Of a DNA stretch of 64,000 nt, positions 1 to 8,256 are shown piece by piece. Below the pieces are notes generated by a model. That model was not told the origin of the DNA and did no database searches. It worked only from the letters and a program-made list of their open reading frames with translations. Every line of letters begins with the position of its first letter. Within the stretch, counting starts at the first letter, position 1. This DNA comes from Methylobacterium sp. R2-1 (GTDB lineage: Bacteria > Pseudomonadota > Alphaproteobacteria > Rhizobiales > Beijerinckiaceae). The DNA is taken from contig NZ_JACHWM010000005.1 of NCBI RefSeq assembly GCF_014191355.1, positions 62,001 to 126,000 of the forward strand, written 5' to 3'. A program made the translations under genes and the position numbers.

Positions 1-2314
1 TCGACGCATGTGCCTGCGTAGCTGGTGCGGCGTCCCATCGCGCTTCGCCGGAGCTTCCGGGCTTACCTTGGCCTGGAGCCGTGTCGATCTCACCGGAACC
101 ATGTACATCTGGCCCGCGATGGTCGCTCGTCTCGGCAGGGGCTGAACCGTGACCGTTGGCGCGATTGGCCTGTCGGTCATTCTCGGAATGAGATTCGGTC
201 TCGGCCTGCACGGCGGCCCCAAGATCGACGTTACTGCTCGGGCTCCGGCCGTGGCCCGTGGCGGACGTGTCTGAACCCGTCTCACGTTGCGCGACAGCCT
301 CAGCCTGCGAGTGGCTGCCATGGCTTTGGCCGTTGCCGCCGGCCGCCTGCACGATCGGTAGACCGTTTCCTGCGGCCGCCTCATTCTGTGGGCGGGAACT
401 GAGATTGTTGGCATTCTCCTGACCCTTGGCGCGCCCTGCCTGATCGATCTCGGATCGGTCGGCGGTTGCAGCCTCAGGCGATGGCCCTGGGTTCTGGCCG
501 ACAACTCCGGCGTGGCCTCTTTCGGAGCCGGCTTGCTCAAGCGGTAAGTCGTTCGCGGCTGCAGCTTTTCCCTGCGAGCCTCGCTCCCGATCATCTCCAT
601 TGACGTGGCCGTTGTCATGGCCGGTCTGCTGGACCTGTGCGCTGTTTTCAGAGAGAGCCTCAGTTGGCGAGCCCTGGTCTCGAGCAACTGCGCTAGCGTT
701 GCCACTGCCGCGGCTGGTCGGCTCGACCTGCGAAGCGTTCTCGGCTGAAGCTTCCGCCCGCGAGCTTCGCTCATGGCCGTTGGTCTCGGCGGCGCCACCC
801 GCCCGCTCGATTTGCCGGTTGTTCTCGGCCGCAGCCTCGCCCTGTGCGCCTCGACCCTGACTAACACGGCTGGCGTGGCCGTCGCCGTGCCCGCCTTGAT
901 CGACCTTCGGGTTGTTTTCGGCAGCGGCATCAGCCTGCGAGCCTCGGTCTTGAGCAGTGCCGTTGGCGCGACCGTTGCCAGGGTCTGTCTGATCGACCTT
1001 CGGGTTGTTCCCGACCGCGTCTTCAGCCTGTCTGCTATGGCCCCGCTCGTCGACATCACGCGGGGCTGCGGCGGCCGGCAGCTGGCTCGCCACGGTGTGG
1101 CTCGCAGCACGAACCCAGGTCGGTTGGCCTACTCCGGTCCCGACGTCAAATGGATCGGGAGAAGCGGCATGGGCAGATCGTGCGTGGGAAGCTGGCTCGA
1201 CCGTTGATGCCGAAGCGGGACCTCCACGTTGATCGATGGGGTCCGGCCCTGGTCCATCCACTGCCGCCGCTAAGTTCTCGCTGCGTTCTGACGGCGATGC
1301 CTGTCGGCCGCTGAGTTTAGCGGCGGCTGACGACTCGGCAGACGTTCCGGTCACGGCGACATCGCTACCAAAGCCTTGCGACAGGTGCTGGTTTTCCGAA
1401 GCCGGAGACCTCGACAAATCCCCTGGAAAGGAGGTGCGGGCCGCTGGAACCAGGTCGATACGGCTCGTCGCTGCAATGCTGTCAGGACTGCCATGAGAGA
1501 TCGCGTTGGGACTTGTGCCGCTGCCCTGCGCGGTCAGGACGACCGGTTGAACCGCTGACATGGTAGCGCCGCCTGAGCCGAGCAATGCGCTGGACGCCGC
1601 CGTCGCATCGCTCTGTGTGGTGTGGCTCACAGCACCGCGTGCCTGATCTGCGAACTCGAAGCCCAGCTCGGCGCCCGAAGCTTCGTGATCGGCTGCCATC
1701 GCCTCAGCGGCGAAGATCATCGCAGAGAGAACGATGGCTTCAATCTGCTTGCGATCGGTCCCCCGGTCGCTGCCCCCCCCACCTTCCGTTGCCTTCGTCG
1801 TTCGCGGTTGGCCATGTGCGGAACCAGCTCCATCGGAAGCCGGGAGCCCCGATTGGTCGTCCGGCCAGGCCGCGAGCGGGCTGGCATGAGCATCTTCGGA
1901 CGACAGGCTCAAGGCCGCCGCTGCCACCAGAGCCGCGAGCAGAGCGGCAGGATGAACCACGAGCGTCGTACCCGCCCCGACTGCCGGGATGGGGAGGAGG
2001 TGCGGATGCAGCCGAGCGATCTGGTCGATCAGTGTGCGGAAATCCGCGCCGCGCACGGGCCGATCCAGCACCTCCGAAGCGATAAGATAGCTGCCGTCGA
2101 TCTTGGCGAAATGGATGATCGCGTCGCCGTCCGGCCGGCAGAAGACGAACCATGGTTCCCCCTCATCGCTGAGGCCGTGCTCGCTTGCGATGCTGAGCCC
2201 GGCGCGGAGAAGGGCTGCTTCGACGCGATAGAACTCGGCAAGCTCCTGCTGCGACCAGCTACCTTGGCGTGCCGATGCCGGACGACAGAAGGGAATGACT
2301 GTGCTCATCGTCAT
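1..2314 (-). CDS. Repeat-rich protein, likely type I secretion substrate (partial, C-terminus off the left edge)
   Basis: The minus-strand frame stays open from about 2314 to the window edge, roughly 770 codons, so the C-terminus is missing. Two in-frame ATGs compete (2314 and 2308; reading MTMSTVIPF); neither has a strong Shine-Dalgarno. The first 105 or so residues look like a normal folded region. One hydrophobic stretch follows (about 108-132), then a long low-complexity part rich in Ala, Gly, Ser, Asn, Gln and Glu. From about residue 415 it breaks into degenerate repeats of 30-31 residues. It lies 72 bp downstream of hlyD-like and ABC exporter genes on the same strand, which suggests it is their cargo. 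I saw no RTX nonapeptides in the visible part; a C-terminal secretion signal would lie outside the window. Role unknown; adhesin or surface matrix protein is a guess. Confidence 0.75.
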   Translation of the reverse strand, partial: MTMSTVIPFCRPASARQGSWSQQELAEFYRVEAALLRAGLSIASEHGLSDEGEPWFVFCRPDGDAIIHFAKIDGSYLIASEVLDRPVRGADFRTLIDQIARLHPHLLPIPAVGAGTTLVVHPAALLAALVAAAALSLSSEDAHASPLAAWPDDQSGLPASDGAGSAHGQPRTTKATEGGGGSDRGTDRKQIEAIVLSAMIFAAEAMAADHEASGAELGFEFADQARGAVSHTTQSDATAASSALLGSGGATMSAVQPVVLTAQGSGTSPNAISHGSPDSIAATSRIDLVPAARTSFPGDLSRSPASENQHLSQGFGSDVAVTGTSAESSAAAKLSGRQASPSERSENLAAAVDGPGPDPIDQRGGPASASTVEPASHARSAHAASPDPFDVGTGVGQPTWVRAASHTVASQLPAAAAPRDVDERGHSRQAEDAVGNNPKVDQTDPGNGRANGTAQDRGSQADAAAENNPKVDQGGHGDGHASRVSQGRGAQGEAAAENNRQIERAGGAAETNGHERSSRAEASAENASQVEPTSRGSGNASAVARDQGSPTEALSENSAQVQQTGHDNGHVNGDDRERGSQGKAAAANDLPLEQAGSERGHAGVVGQNPGPSPEAATADRSEIDQAGRAKGQENANNLSSRPQNEAAAGNGLPIVQAAGGNGQSHGSHSQAEAVAQRETGSDTSATGHGRSPSSNVDLGAAVQAETESHSENDRQANRANGHGSAPAETSDHRGPDVHGSGEIDTAPGQGKPGSSGEARWDAAPATQAHAS
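250..1062 (-). repeat. Degenerate ~93-bp tandem repeats inside the secreted-protein gene
   Basis: Read on the minus strand, about eight or nine units of 30-31 residues follow each other. Each carries a core like AAENNPKVDQGGHGDGHA, then a short linker with RGSQ or RGAQ. Examples of the aligned core are VGNNPKVDQTDPGNGRAN, AAENNPKVDQGGHGDGHA, AAENNRQIERAGGAAETN and LSENSAQVQQTGHDNGHV. The AEN...V(D/E/Q)Q core recurs while the linkers drift. The units are related in protein sequence but clearly diverged in DNA. Confidence 0.7.
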
Positions 2315-2386
2315 CTCACCGTATCGGCTCGCTGTGTCCCTTGCGCGATGGTGCCGCATGCCATGGCAGCGCGACCGGGAGCGGCG

Positions 2387-3769
2387 CTAGCGTTCATGGA
2401 AGGCGCGTCCCATCGCGTCGAAGAAGGGAGTGAACAGATATTCCAACGTCGTGCGCTCACCGGCCGAGACCACGACCTCCGCCGGCAGGCCCGCGAGAAG
2501 GCGGTGTCTGACGTCGCCCGGAAGCTGACGCTCGTCGATCTCCACTGTGCCGGCGAAGTAGGCCTGCTTCGTGCCTTCATCGACCAGACGGTCGCGTGAA
2601 ACCACAGTGAGCGTTCCGAAGACCGCAGGCGTCCGGCGCGCCTGAAAGGTCGGAAACTTGATCTCCGCCCGCATGCCGGCATGGACGGCTTCGAGATCGT
2701 GGGGTGAAAATTGCACGTTGATCACGAGCCTGTCCGCTGTCGGGACGATCTCCATCAGCGGCTCGCCCGAGCGTACGACCTGCCCAACTGCGAAGACTTT
2801 GAGTGCCTGGATGACGCCGTCGTGGGAGGCACGGATCTCGTGCCGCCGGAACACGTCCTGCGCGACGACGAGCTTTTCGCGAAGCTCGCCGATTTTCTGC
2901 CGCGTCTCGAGAAGCTGGCCCGTGACCGCCTCCTGAAGCTTCTGCTTCAACTGTGTAATCTGCAGCCCGGCTTCACTGATGGCGTTCTCGGCTTTCGCTC
3001 TCTCTGCCACGGAGCGCCCGATCACCCCCTCCAGCCGCGTGCGCTCCCGCTCCATCACGAGCAGGCGCGACAGCGGAATCAGATTGCGCTCGTGCAGGCT
3101 GCGCAAGCCATCCAACTCCTGTCGGATGAACCCGACTTGCTGCTCGACCGAGGACTTCTCGACGGCAAGACCGGCAATCTCCGTCCTAAGCTGAGTGACT
3201 TTCGCTTCGATGAGGGCGAGTTGGCCTTGGAGCGTCGTCCTCCGTTCCACCAACTGACCGCGCTGATCGCTGATCATGCGTGCGAGGGCCGGCTCGTCCC
3301 GTCGCGCGGCGATGTCGTCGGGCAGTCGCAAGTCGCTCGCCTGCTCCTGCTCCGCCCGCAGCCGCGCCTCCAGGACGAGAGCCGCGTCGAGCTGGTTTCG
3401 AAACAGGTCCGCGCTTGCCTGCGACTGTATGGGATCGATCCGCAGGAGGACATCGCCGGTGCGGACCGTCTGCCCGTCCTTCACGAGCACGGCCTGAACC
3501 ATGCCGCCCTCGAAGTGCTGGACGACCTTGCGGCTGCTCTCCGCGACGATGACGCCGGTGCTGATGACAGCGCGATCCATGCGCACGGTCGCCGCCCAGA
3601 GTCCGGCGACACCGAAGGCGGCGACGATGAGCGCATAGCCGGCGATCGCGTAGCGCCGCCATTCGATCGGCGCGACGGCGCTGCCCTCGCCGTCCGCCAC
3701 GCCCCGCACGGGTGACGACGCGGGGGCGGCAGGAGACTCAATCGGAATCTGGGCAAGTGGCATCGTCAT
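2387..3769 (-). CDS. HlyD-family type I secretion periplasmic adaptor
   Basis: This 460-residue protein would bridge the inner-membrane ABC exporter and a TolC-like outer-membrane channel. A single N-terminal membrane helix spans about residues 40-62. A biotinyl-lipoyl-like half follows around 75-125 (VIVAESSRKVVQHFEGGMV is typical of the family), then a long charged coiled coil at about 130-290 and a C-terminal beta-barrel part to the end. The length is usual for PrtE/HlyD adaptors. Its start lies 3 bp after the ABC gene stop, so the two are translated as one unit. No TolC gene is in the window. Assignment is firm; the specific cargo is inferred from gene order. Confidence 0.93.
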   Translation of the reverse strand: MTMPLAQIPIESPAAPASSPVRGVADGEGSAVAPIEWRRYAIAGYALIVAAFGVAGLWAATVRMDRAVISTGVIVAESSRKVVQHFEGGMVQAVLVKDGQTVRTGDVLLRIDPIQSQASADLFRNQLDAALVLEARLRAEQEQASDLRLPDDIAARRDEPALARMISDQRGQLVERRTTLQGQLALIEAKVTQLRTEIAGLAVEKSSVEQQVGFIRQELDGLRSLHERNLIPLSRLLVMERERTRLEGVIGRSVAERAKAENAISEAGLQITQLKQKLQEAVTGQLLETRQKIGELREKLVVAQDVFRRHEIRASHDGVIQALKVFAVGQVVRSGEPLMEIVPTADRLVINVQFSPHDLEAVHAGMRAEIKFPTFQARRTPAVFGTLTVVSRDRLVDEGTKQAYFAGTVEIDERQLPGDVRHRLLAGLPAEVVVSAGERTTLEYLFTPFFDAMGRAFHER

Positions 3770-3772
3770 GGC

Positions 3773-5536
3773 TCAGCCCGCGTTGCGTTGGACTTCGGGC
3801 ACCCTTTCGTTCTCGGGCAGGGCCCGGCCGCCGGTTGCGACCAGCGCCGGGACCGGGCGGGGACCGGAGACCTGGGCGAGGATCTGATCCGCCGGGCCCG
3901 AAGCGCGCAGCATTCCCCCGTCGAGCATCAAGATCTGATCGGCCCCCGTCAGCAGGCTCACCTTGTGCGTGACGACGACAACCGTAGTTCCACGCTCCCG
4001 AAGGTCTGCCACCGCCCGCATCAGCGCGGCCTCGCCGGCTTGGTCGAGACTGGCATTCGGCTCGTCGAGGACGACCAAGCTCGGTTGCCCGTACATCGCG
4101 CGCGCCAGAGCGATGCGCTGGCGCTGGCCACCGGAGAGGCCGTGCCCGCCCGTCCCGATCCGGGTGTTGTACCCGTCCGGCAGCGCCTGAATCAGGTCGT
4201 GGCAGCCCGCACGCTGCGCGACCGAGACGATGGCGGCGTCATCCTGAGCGTCGAAGCGCGCGATGTTCTGTGCCACCGTGCCATCGAACAGTTCAACATC
4301 CTGCGGCAGGTATCCGAGGTGCCGCCCGAGCGCCTGTGGGTCCCAGTGCCGGAGGTCGGCTCCGTCGATGCGCACCGCGCCGGAGACCACGGGCCAAACG
4401 CCCGTGATCGCCCGAACCAGGGTCGATTTACCGGCCGCGCTCGGACCGATGATCCCGACAATGCTGCCGGGCTCCAGCCGCACGCTGACATCGTGGAGTA
4501 TGGCCGCCGACGAGCCCGGCGGCGCGACAACCAAGCTCTCGATCTCGATCAGACCGCGCGGACGCGGCAGCATCACGCGCTGCGGTTCGACTCCGATGCG
4601 CGTGATGATGTCCGCCAGCCGCGCATAGCTGCTCCGGGCCGCCGTGAAGCTCTTCCAGTGTCCAACGACGGCCTCGATCGGGGTCAGTGTTCGGCCCATG
4701 ATGATCGAGGCTGCGATCATCGAGCCGGCAGAGATCTCGCCATGGATGGCGAGGTAGGCGCCGACACCGAGGACCATCGTCTGCAGAAACATGCGCGTGA
4801 ACTTCGTCGCCGCGGCGATGAGGCCGGCGCGGTCGCTCGCACGTGCCTGCAGCAGAAGCGCCTCATCGTGACGCTGGCGCCACCGGGACCGCAGGGCACC
4901 GAGCATGCCCATGGCTCGCAGAACCTCGCCGCCTCGGACGGTCGCCCGGGCCTGCTCGCCCGCCTCTCGGGCGGCGTGGCTCGCCATGTCGAGAGGCCGA
5001 CGGGTCGCGAGGTCGGTGAGGAGTGTCAAACCCAGGAGCGTGCCGCCGCCGAGCAATGCCATCCAGCCAAACCACGGATGGAGGATGAAGCAAGCGATCA
5101 AGAACAGCGAAGCCCAGGGCAGGTCGCAGAACGCCAAAATCGCGCCGCCGGTGAGGAACTCACGCAGGACGTCAACATCACGAAGGATCGTTTCCTGGCC
5201 AGCTCGGGGCCTGAGCAACGTGGCCCTATGCACGATCTCGAAGACCGGTCCGGCGACCTTCCGGTCGAAGATTACCCCGCCCCGCACCAGCAGGCGCGAA
5301 CGAAGCATCTCGAGGACGGCATAGACGGCGAGAGCAAACGCCGCGATCGCGGTGATACCGAGAAGTGTCGCCTCGTTCCGGCTCAATAAAACGCGATCAT
5401 AGACCTGCAACATGTACAGGGGGCCGGCGAACAGGAGAAGGTTCGTGAAGAATGCGAAGATGAAAACCGTGACCAGAACAGGGCGGATCTCTCGCAACCC
5501 ATCCCTCAAAACGGACGCGGCCACACGGTCGCTCAT
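3773..5536 (-). CDS. Type I secretion ABC exporter (permease-ATPase fusion)
   Basis: The protein has an N-terminal ABC exporter membrane domain (about six helices, residues 20-310) and a C-terminal nucleotide-binding domain. The latter shows Walker A GPSAAGKST near residue 360, signature LSGGQRQR, Walker B LVVLDEPNASLD and a switch His in VVVVTHK. This is the PrtD/HlyB-type layout without an N-terminal C39 peptidase, so cargo is not expected to be cleaved. The frame extends to 5611, but I chose ATG 5536 because AGGGAAG lies just upstream and the protein then starts MSDRVAASVL. It leads the operon exporter-adaptor-repeat protein. Confidence 0.93.
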   Translation of the reverse strand: MSDRVAASVLRDGLREIRPVLVTVFIFAFFTNLLLFAGPLYMLQVYDRVLLSRNEATLLGITAIAAFALAVYAVLEMLRSRLLVRGGVIFDRKVAGPVFEIVHRATLLRPRAGQETILRDVDVLREFLTGGAILAFCDLPWASLFLIACFILHPWFGWMALLGGGTLLGLTLLTDLATRRPLDMASHAAREAGEQARATVRGGEVLRAMGMLGALRSRWRQRHDEALLLQARASDRAGLIAAATKFTRMFLQTMVLGVGAYLAIHGEISAGSMIAASIIMGRTLTPIEAVVGHWKSFTAARSSYARLADIITRIGVEPQRVMLPRPRGLIEIESLVVAPPGSSAAILHDVSVRLEPGSIVGIIGPSAAGKSTLVRAITGVWPVVSGAVRIDGADLRHWDPQALGRHLGYLPQDVELFDGTVAQNIARFDAQDDAAIVSVAQRAGCHDLIQALPDGYNTRIGTGGHGLSGGQRQRIALARAMYGQPSLVVLDEPNASLDQAGEAALMRAVADLRERGTTVVVVTHKVSLLTGADQILMLDGGMLRASGPADQILAQVSGPRPVPALVATGGRALPENERVPEVQRNAG

Positions 5537-5834
5537 GGCACTTCCCTGCGCATGAGTCCGACTGTTCCGGATTGCTCCGCCGAGCAGCCCACTCGCAGGT
5601 GCCAGCCGCACAGGGCAGGCCGTTGAGAGAGGCGTGAAAAGAGGCGCATGGCTGCCCGGGACCTTCGCTGCGAAAGGTATGATCGGTGCTGCCTCATCGC
5701 GCTTGGCCCCCCGTCCGCCCCAACGGGCTTGCCCATGAATCTTAGCGCGGGCTTATTGTATTCCAAGAAGCGCCACCACGGCTCTCGAAAATTGTGCGCC
5801 TCGTGAACTGGACGCCTGCTCCCGTAGCCCTATA

Positions 5835-6191
5835 TTGGGATTGCTGTACCACTCGGTGGTGTCGACCGGTCACGCGCCGGCGGGAGCCTCTCATTTGTAT
5901 GTCCACCAACAACGTCTCGGCTCGGAGGAGGTGCAGGAACTGCGCCGCGAAGGTGGCCGGTTCCTGAAGGAACTCCGTGAGAAGCGAGGCCTGTCTCAGA
6001 GGCAGCTGGCCGCCGAGGTGGGCGCGGAATACTACACCTTCATCTCACAATTGGAGACCGGGCGCGGACGTGTGCCGCCGGACCGTTACCGGATCTGGGC
6101 CGATGCCCTCGGGATGGATGCGAAAGACTTCGTGAAGAGCCTAATGCGCTTCTACGATCCATTGACCTTCGAGATTCTCTTCGGCGACTGA
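5835..6191 (+). CDS. XRE-family helix-turn-helix regulator
   Basis: A small (118 residue) DNA-binding protein with a classic XRE helix-turn-helix at about 40-100: LREKRGLSQRQLAAEVG, then YTFISQLETGRGRVPPDRY. The C-terminal tail (FYDPLTFEILFG) is conserved in related alphaproteobacterial proteins as far as I recall. The first 25-30 residues look unlike the rest, so the true start may be an internal GTG or TTG. It is divergent from the type I secretion operon, about 300 bp away, and could regulate it; nothing in the sequence proves that. Confidence 0.8.
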   Translation: MGLLYHSVVSTGHAPAGASHLYVHQQRLGSEEVQELRREGGRFLKELREKRGLSQRQLAAEVGAEYYTFISQLETGRGRVPPDRYRIWADALGMDAKDFVKSLMRFYDPLTFEILFGD

Positions 6192-6252
6192 CCGGGCGCG
6201 GATACGACTTCGGCCGGCGCAACGAACGGCGCAGAAAGCACGCCCTCTGCAT

Positions 6253-6471
6253 CTATTCCGCAGCGAGGCTGAGCGCCGACGCTTCGACGAGGACGGCGCC
6301 GCAGGCCGCCATCAAGTCGCGGAGCGTCGCCAGAGCGGTTTCCACTTCCATCGGACCCGTCAGGCCTTCGCGGAAATGCGTGCCGCCGCCGGCCAAGGTC
6401 ACGGCTATGTCGAACCGGCCGTCAGGGCGTTCGATGATTCGATACGACGCGCGGCGGGGGCGGCGAGACAT
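6253..6471 (-). CDS. Small hypothetical protein, paralog of the gene at 7576
   Basis: About 72 residues starting MSRRPRRASYRI. The core YRIIERPDGRFDIAV, then a Gly-Thr-His-Phe/Tyr element and a helix ending in (M/L)A(A/L)CG, also occurs in the plus-strand gene at 7576. The two are therefore related small proteins on either side of the sigma factor gene. No ribosome-binding site is clear; the upstream TTG at 6489 is an alternative start. Function unknown. The compact beta-beta-alpha pattern resembles small lineage-specific stress proteins, but that is only an impression. Confidence 0.6.
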   Translation of the reverse strand: MSRRPRRASYRIIERPDGRFDIAVTLAGGGTHFREGLTGPMEVETALATLRDLMAACGAVLVEASALSLAAE

Positions 6472-6714
6472 AGGCACGAGGAAGAGCAATGGCTGTGAGA
6501 GGAGAGACCGCTCCTGTCATGCGTCGCCCATCCTTGAAGTTCAAGCTATGAACTTCACTGTATCCAAACGCTCCGCACGAGGCGCAGCTGGAACTAACCG
6601 GAGGTATACTCAGAACGGGTCTTGATTGCGGGCGACCGCATATGGCGCTCCAAGTAGACGTGCTGCGCTGCCATGCCCCCGCCTGATTTATTGTCCTCAA
6701 AGCAAAAAACAAAT

Positions 6715-7374
6715 TCAGGCCGGTGCCTTGGTGGAAAGTGCGCTCAGCCGCTCGACCAAGTAGGAGCGGGCGCGGCTCACTCGGCTCTTCACCGTGCCGG
6801 TCTGGCAACCCATGACCTCCGCGGCCGCTTCGTAAGTCATGCCCTGCGCACCGACGAGGAGCAGTGCTTCGCGTTGAGGGGCCGGTAGCTGCGCGATGTG
6901 GGACATGACCACCTGAAGGTCCGAGCCGTGCTCCTGTGCCGCCAATGCGACAAGTCGGCCTGCCATGACGCCATCCACGTCCTCAACCTCACGCCTATGC
7001 TTGCGTCGCTCGCTGTAAAAGTGATTGCGGAGGATGGTCACAAGCCACGCTTTCAGATTCGTGCCTGGAACGAACCGATCTTGGTTGGCCCACGCTTTCA
7101 GCACCGTCTCCTGCACGAGATCGTCGGCACGTGCAGCACTTCCGGCTAGCGACTGCGCGTACACCTGTAGGGATGGAAGCGCCGCCGTTAACCCCTCGCG
7201 GAAGGCGGCGTTACGCTTACCTGACAGGAACGCGAGAGTGCCCTCAAGGGCTTGGGTGAGATCAAGCAAATGCTGCGGCGGATCGGAGGCGGCGAGCGTG
7301 AGAAAGGTCGCCTGCAACTGCCGTCCGATGTGCTTCTGCACGGCTAGGGGCAGTCTGGCAGTTCGTGCCTCCAT
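6715..7374 (-). CDS. EcfG-type ECF sigma factor with an N-terminal NepR-like segment
   Basis: Residues ~50-130 are sigma region 2 (ADDLVQETVLKAWANQDRF, then GTNLKAWLVTILRNHFYSE, typical of the EcfG general stress group). Residues ~155-210 are region 4 (LPAPQREALLLVGAQGMTYE, GTVKSRVSRAR). Upstream, residues 8-44 (LPLAVQKHIGRQLQATF, then PPQHLLDLTQALE) match the pattern of NepR, the anti-sigma factor that normally is a separate protein: IG(R)xLxxxF...P..hhxLhxxLE. I read this as a natural NepR-sigma fusion. The start is ATG 7374; the frame runs to 7497 but that extension looks non-coding. A free NepR or PhyR gene is not in the window. The sigma call is firm, the NepR call is pattern recognition. 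Confidence 0.85.
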   Translation of the reverse strand: MEARTARLPLAVQKHIGRQLQATFLTLAASDPPQHLLDLTQALEGTLAFLSGKRNAAFREGLTAALPSLQVYAQSLAGSAARADDLVQETVLKAWANQDRFVPGTNLKAWLVTILRNHFYSERRKHRREVEDVDGVMAGRLVALAAQEHGSDLQVVMSHIAQLPAPQREALLLVGAQGMTYEAAAEVMGCQTGTVKSRVSRARSYLVERLSALSTKAPA

Positions 7375-7575
7375 TTTCCGGTCCGGGCAAACCGGACCAA
7401 GTCCGCCTGCGATCAACATGTCGATCAACCCATGTCCTTTCTCGGAGCGAGCGGCAGAGGAGCCCCAGACCGGCCCTGTCCGCCGTACAGTGAACATCTA
7501 ACTCGCGGACCTGCGGGATCGATCCATTCCGCAGCTGCGTTTGAGGCCGTTCTGAGGGAATGCACGGTCGAGGTG

Positions 7576-7809
7576 ATGACACGCCCGGTGACTTGCAGAA
7601 TCGTCGACTGCCCGGACGGTCGGTTCGCGATTGTCGCTGTGGCCAATTCCGGTGCCACTTACTGGCGTAGCGGCCTGCTTACGCTGGCCGAGGCAGAGGC
7701 TTGCGTCGAGGATCTCCGCACGGTGCTCGCGCTCTGCGGGACTGCACTCGCATGCTACAATGACGGGCCCGACAGCCGGACACGAAGCCGGCCGCGGCCG
7801 CCGGGGTGA
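7576..7809 (+). CDS. Small hypothetical protein, paralog of the gene at 6253
   Basis: 77 residues from ATG 7576, which has GAGGTG directly upstream (the frame extends to 7432 without support). The core CRIVDCPDGRFAIVAV, the GATYWRSG element and the helix ending LALCGTALA line up along their length with the minus-strand gene at 6253. The C-terminal tail (DSRTRSRPRPPG) is extra. It is divergent from the sigma factor gene and the promoter regions overlap. Function unknown. Confidence 0.65.
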   Translation: MTRPVTCRIVDCPDGRFAIVAVANSGATYWRSGLLTLAEAEACVEDLRTVLALCGTALACYNDGPDSRTRSRPRPPG

Positions 7810-7985
7810 GTGGCCCGATGCCGGCTTGGTGGATACCGTCCCAAGCTAACGGGGCTCGGTTCTCGAACTCAACGGGACTGCGGAGTTCAAGGTCGAGTGC
7901 CGCCGTGCCGTATCCACTCGAACGGCAGCGATCTTGAACTCACGCCGAACCTGCAGCGCTGCAGGGAGCATCTCCGGCTTCATCA

Positions 7986-8144
7986 TCATACCGAAACCGT
8001 GCGTCCGTGAAACCGGCAGCAGGCTAGTTCGGCAATCTCTAGCAAGACTGGCCCGCCTGTCTTCTGCTGGCAGACCGCCGTTAGGACGCGCACGGCGTTG
8101 CTTCGGTTAGCGATGCGAACGTTCATCCTGCAATCATCGGACAT
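7986..8144 (-). CDS. Small hypothetical protein (52 aa) with a strong ribosome-binding site
   Basis: Starts MSDDCRMNVRIANRSNAVRV and ends GRTVSV with tandem stops (TGATGA). TAGGAGGCGG sits immediately before the ATG, a near-perfect Shine-Dalgarno, which is the main reason to call it. It contains four cysteines including a CC pair. No family recognised. It lies just downstream of the desaturase gene on the same strand. Confidence 0.5.
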   Translation of the reverse strand: MSDDCRMNVRIANRSNAVRVLTAVCQQKTGGPVLLEIAELACCRFHGRTVSV

Positions 8145-8256
8145 CCGCCTCCTACCTCTCTCGGACCTCCGAGCTCTCAAGGGCAAATGACCGGAGTGGG
8201 CGCGACGTCGAAGGATGCTGCTTCGGGGCCGACTGCGACGAACAGCAGCCGCCGCT

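Noticed and set aside
1622..2599. Plus-strand frame of 325 codons at the left end
   Set aside because: It is antisense to the repeat protein and the HlyD gene, both of which are supported by family features or operon context.
2711..5389. Two long plus-strand frames (334 and 533 codons)
   Set aside because: They are shadows of the HlyD and ABC exporter genes; GC-rich coding DNA often leaves the opposite strand open.
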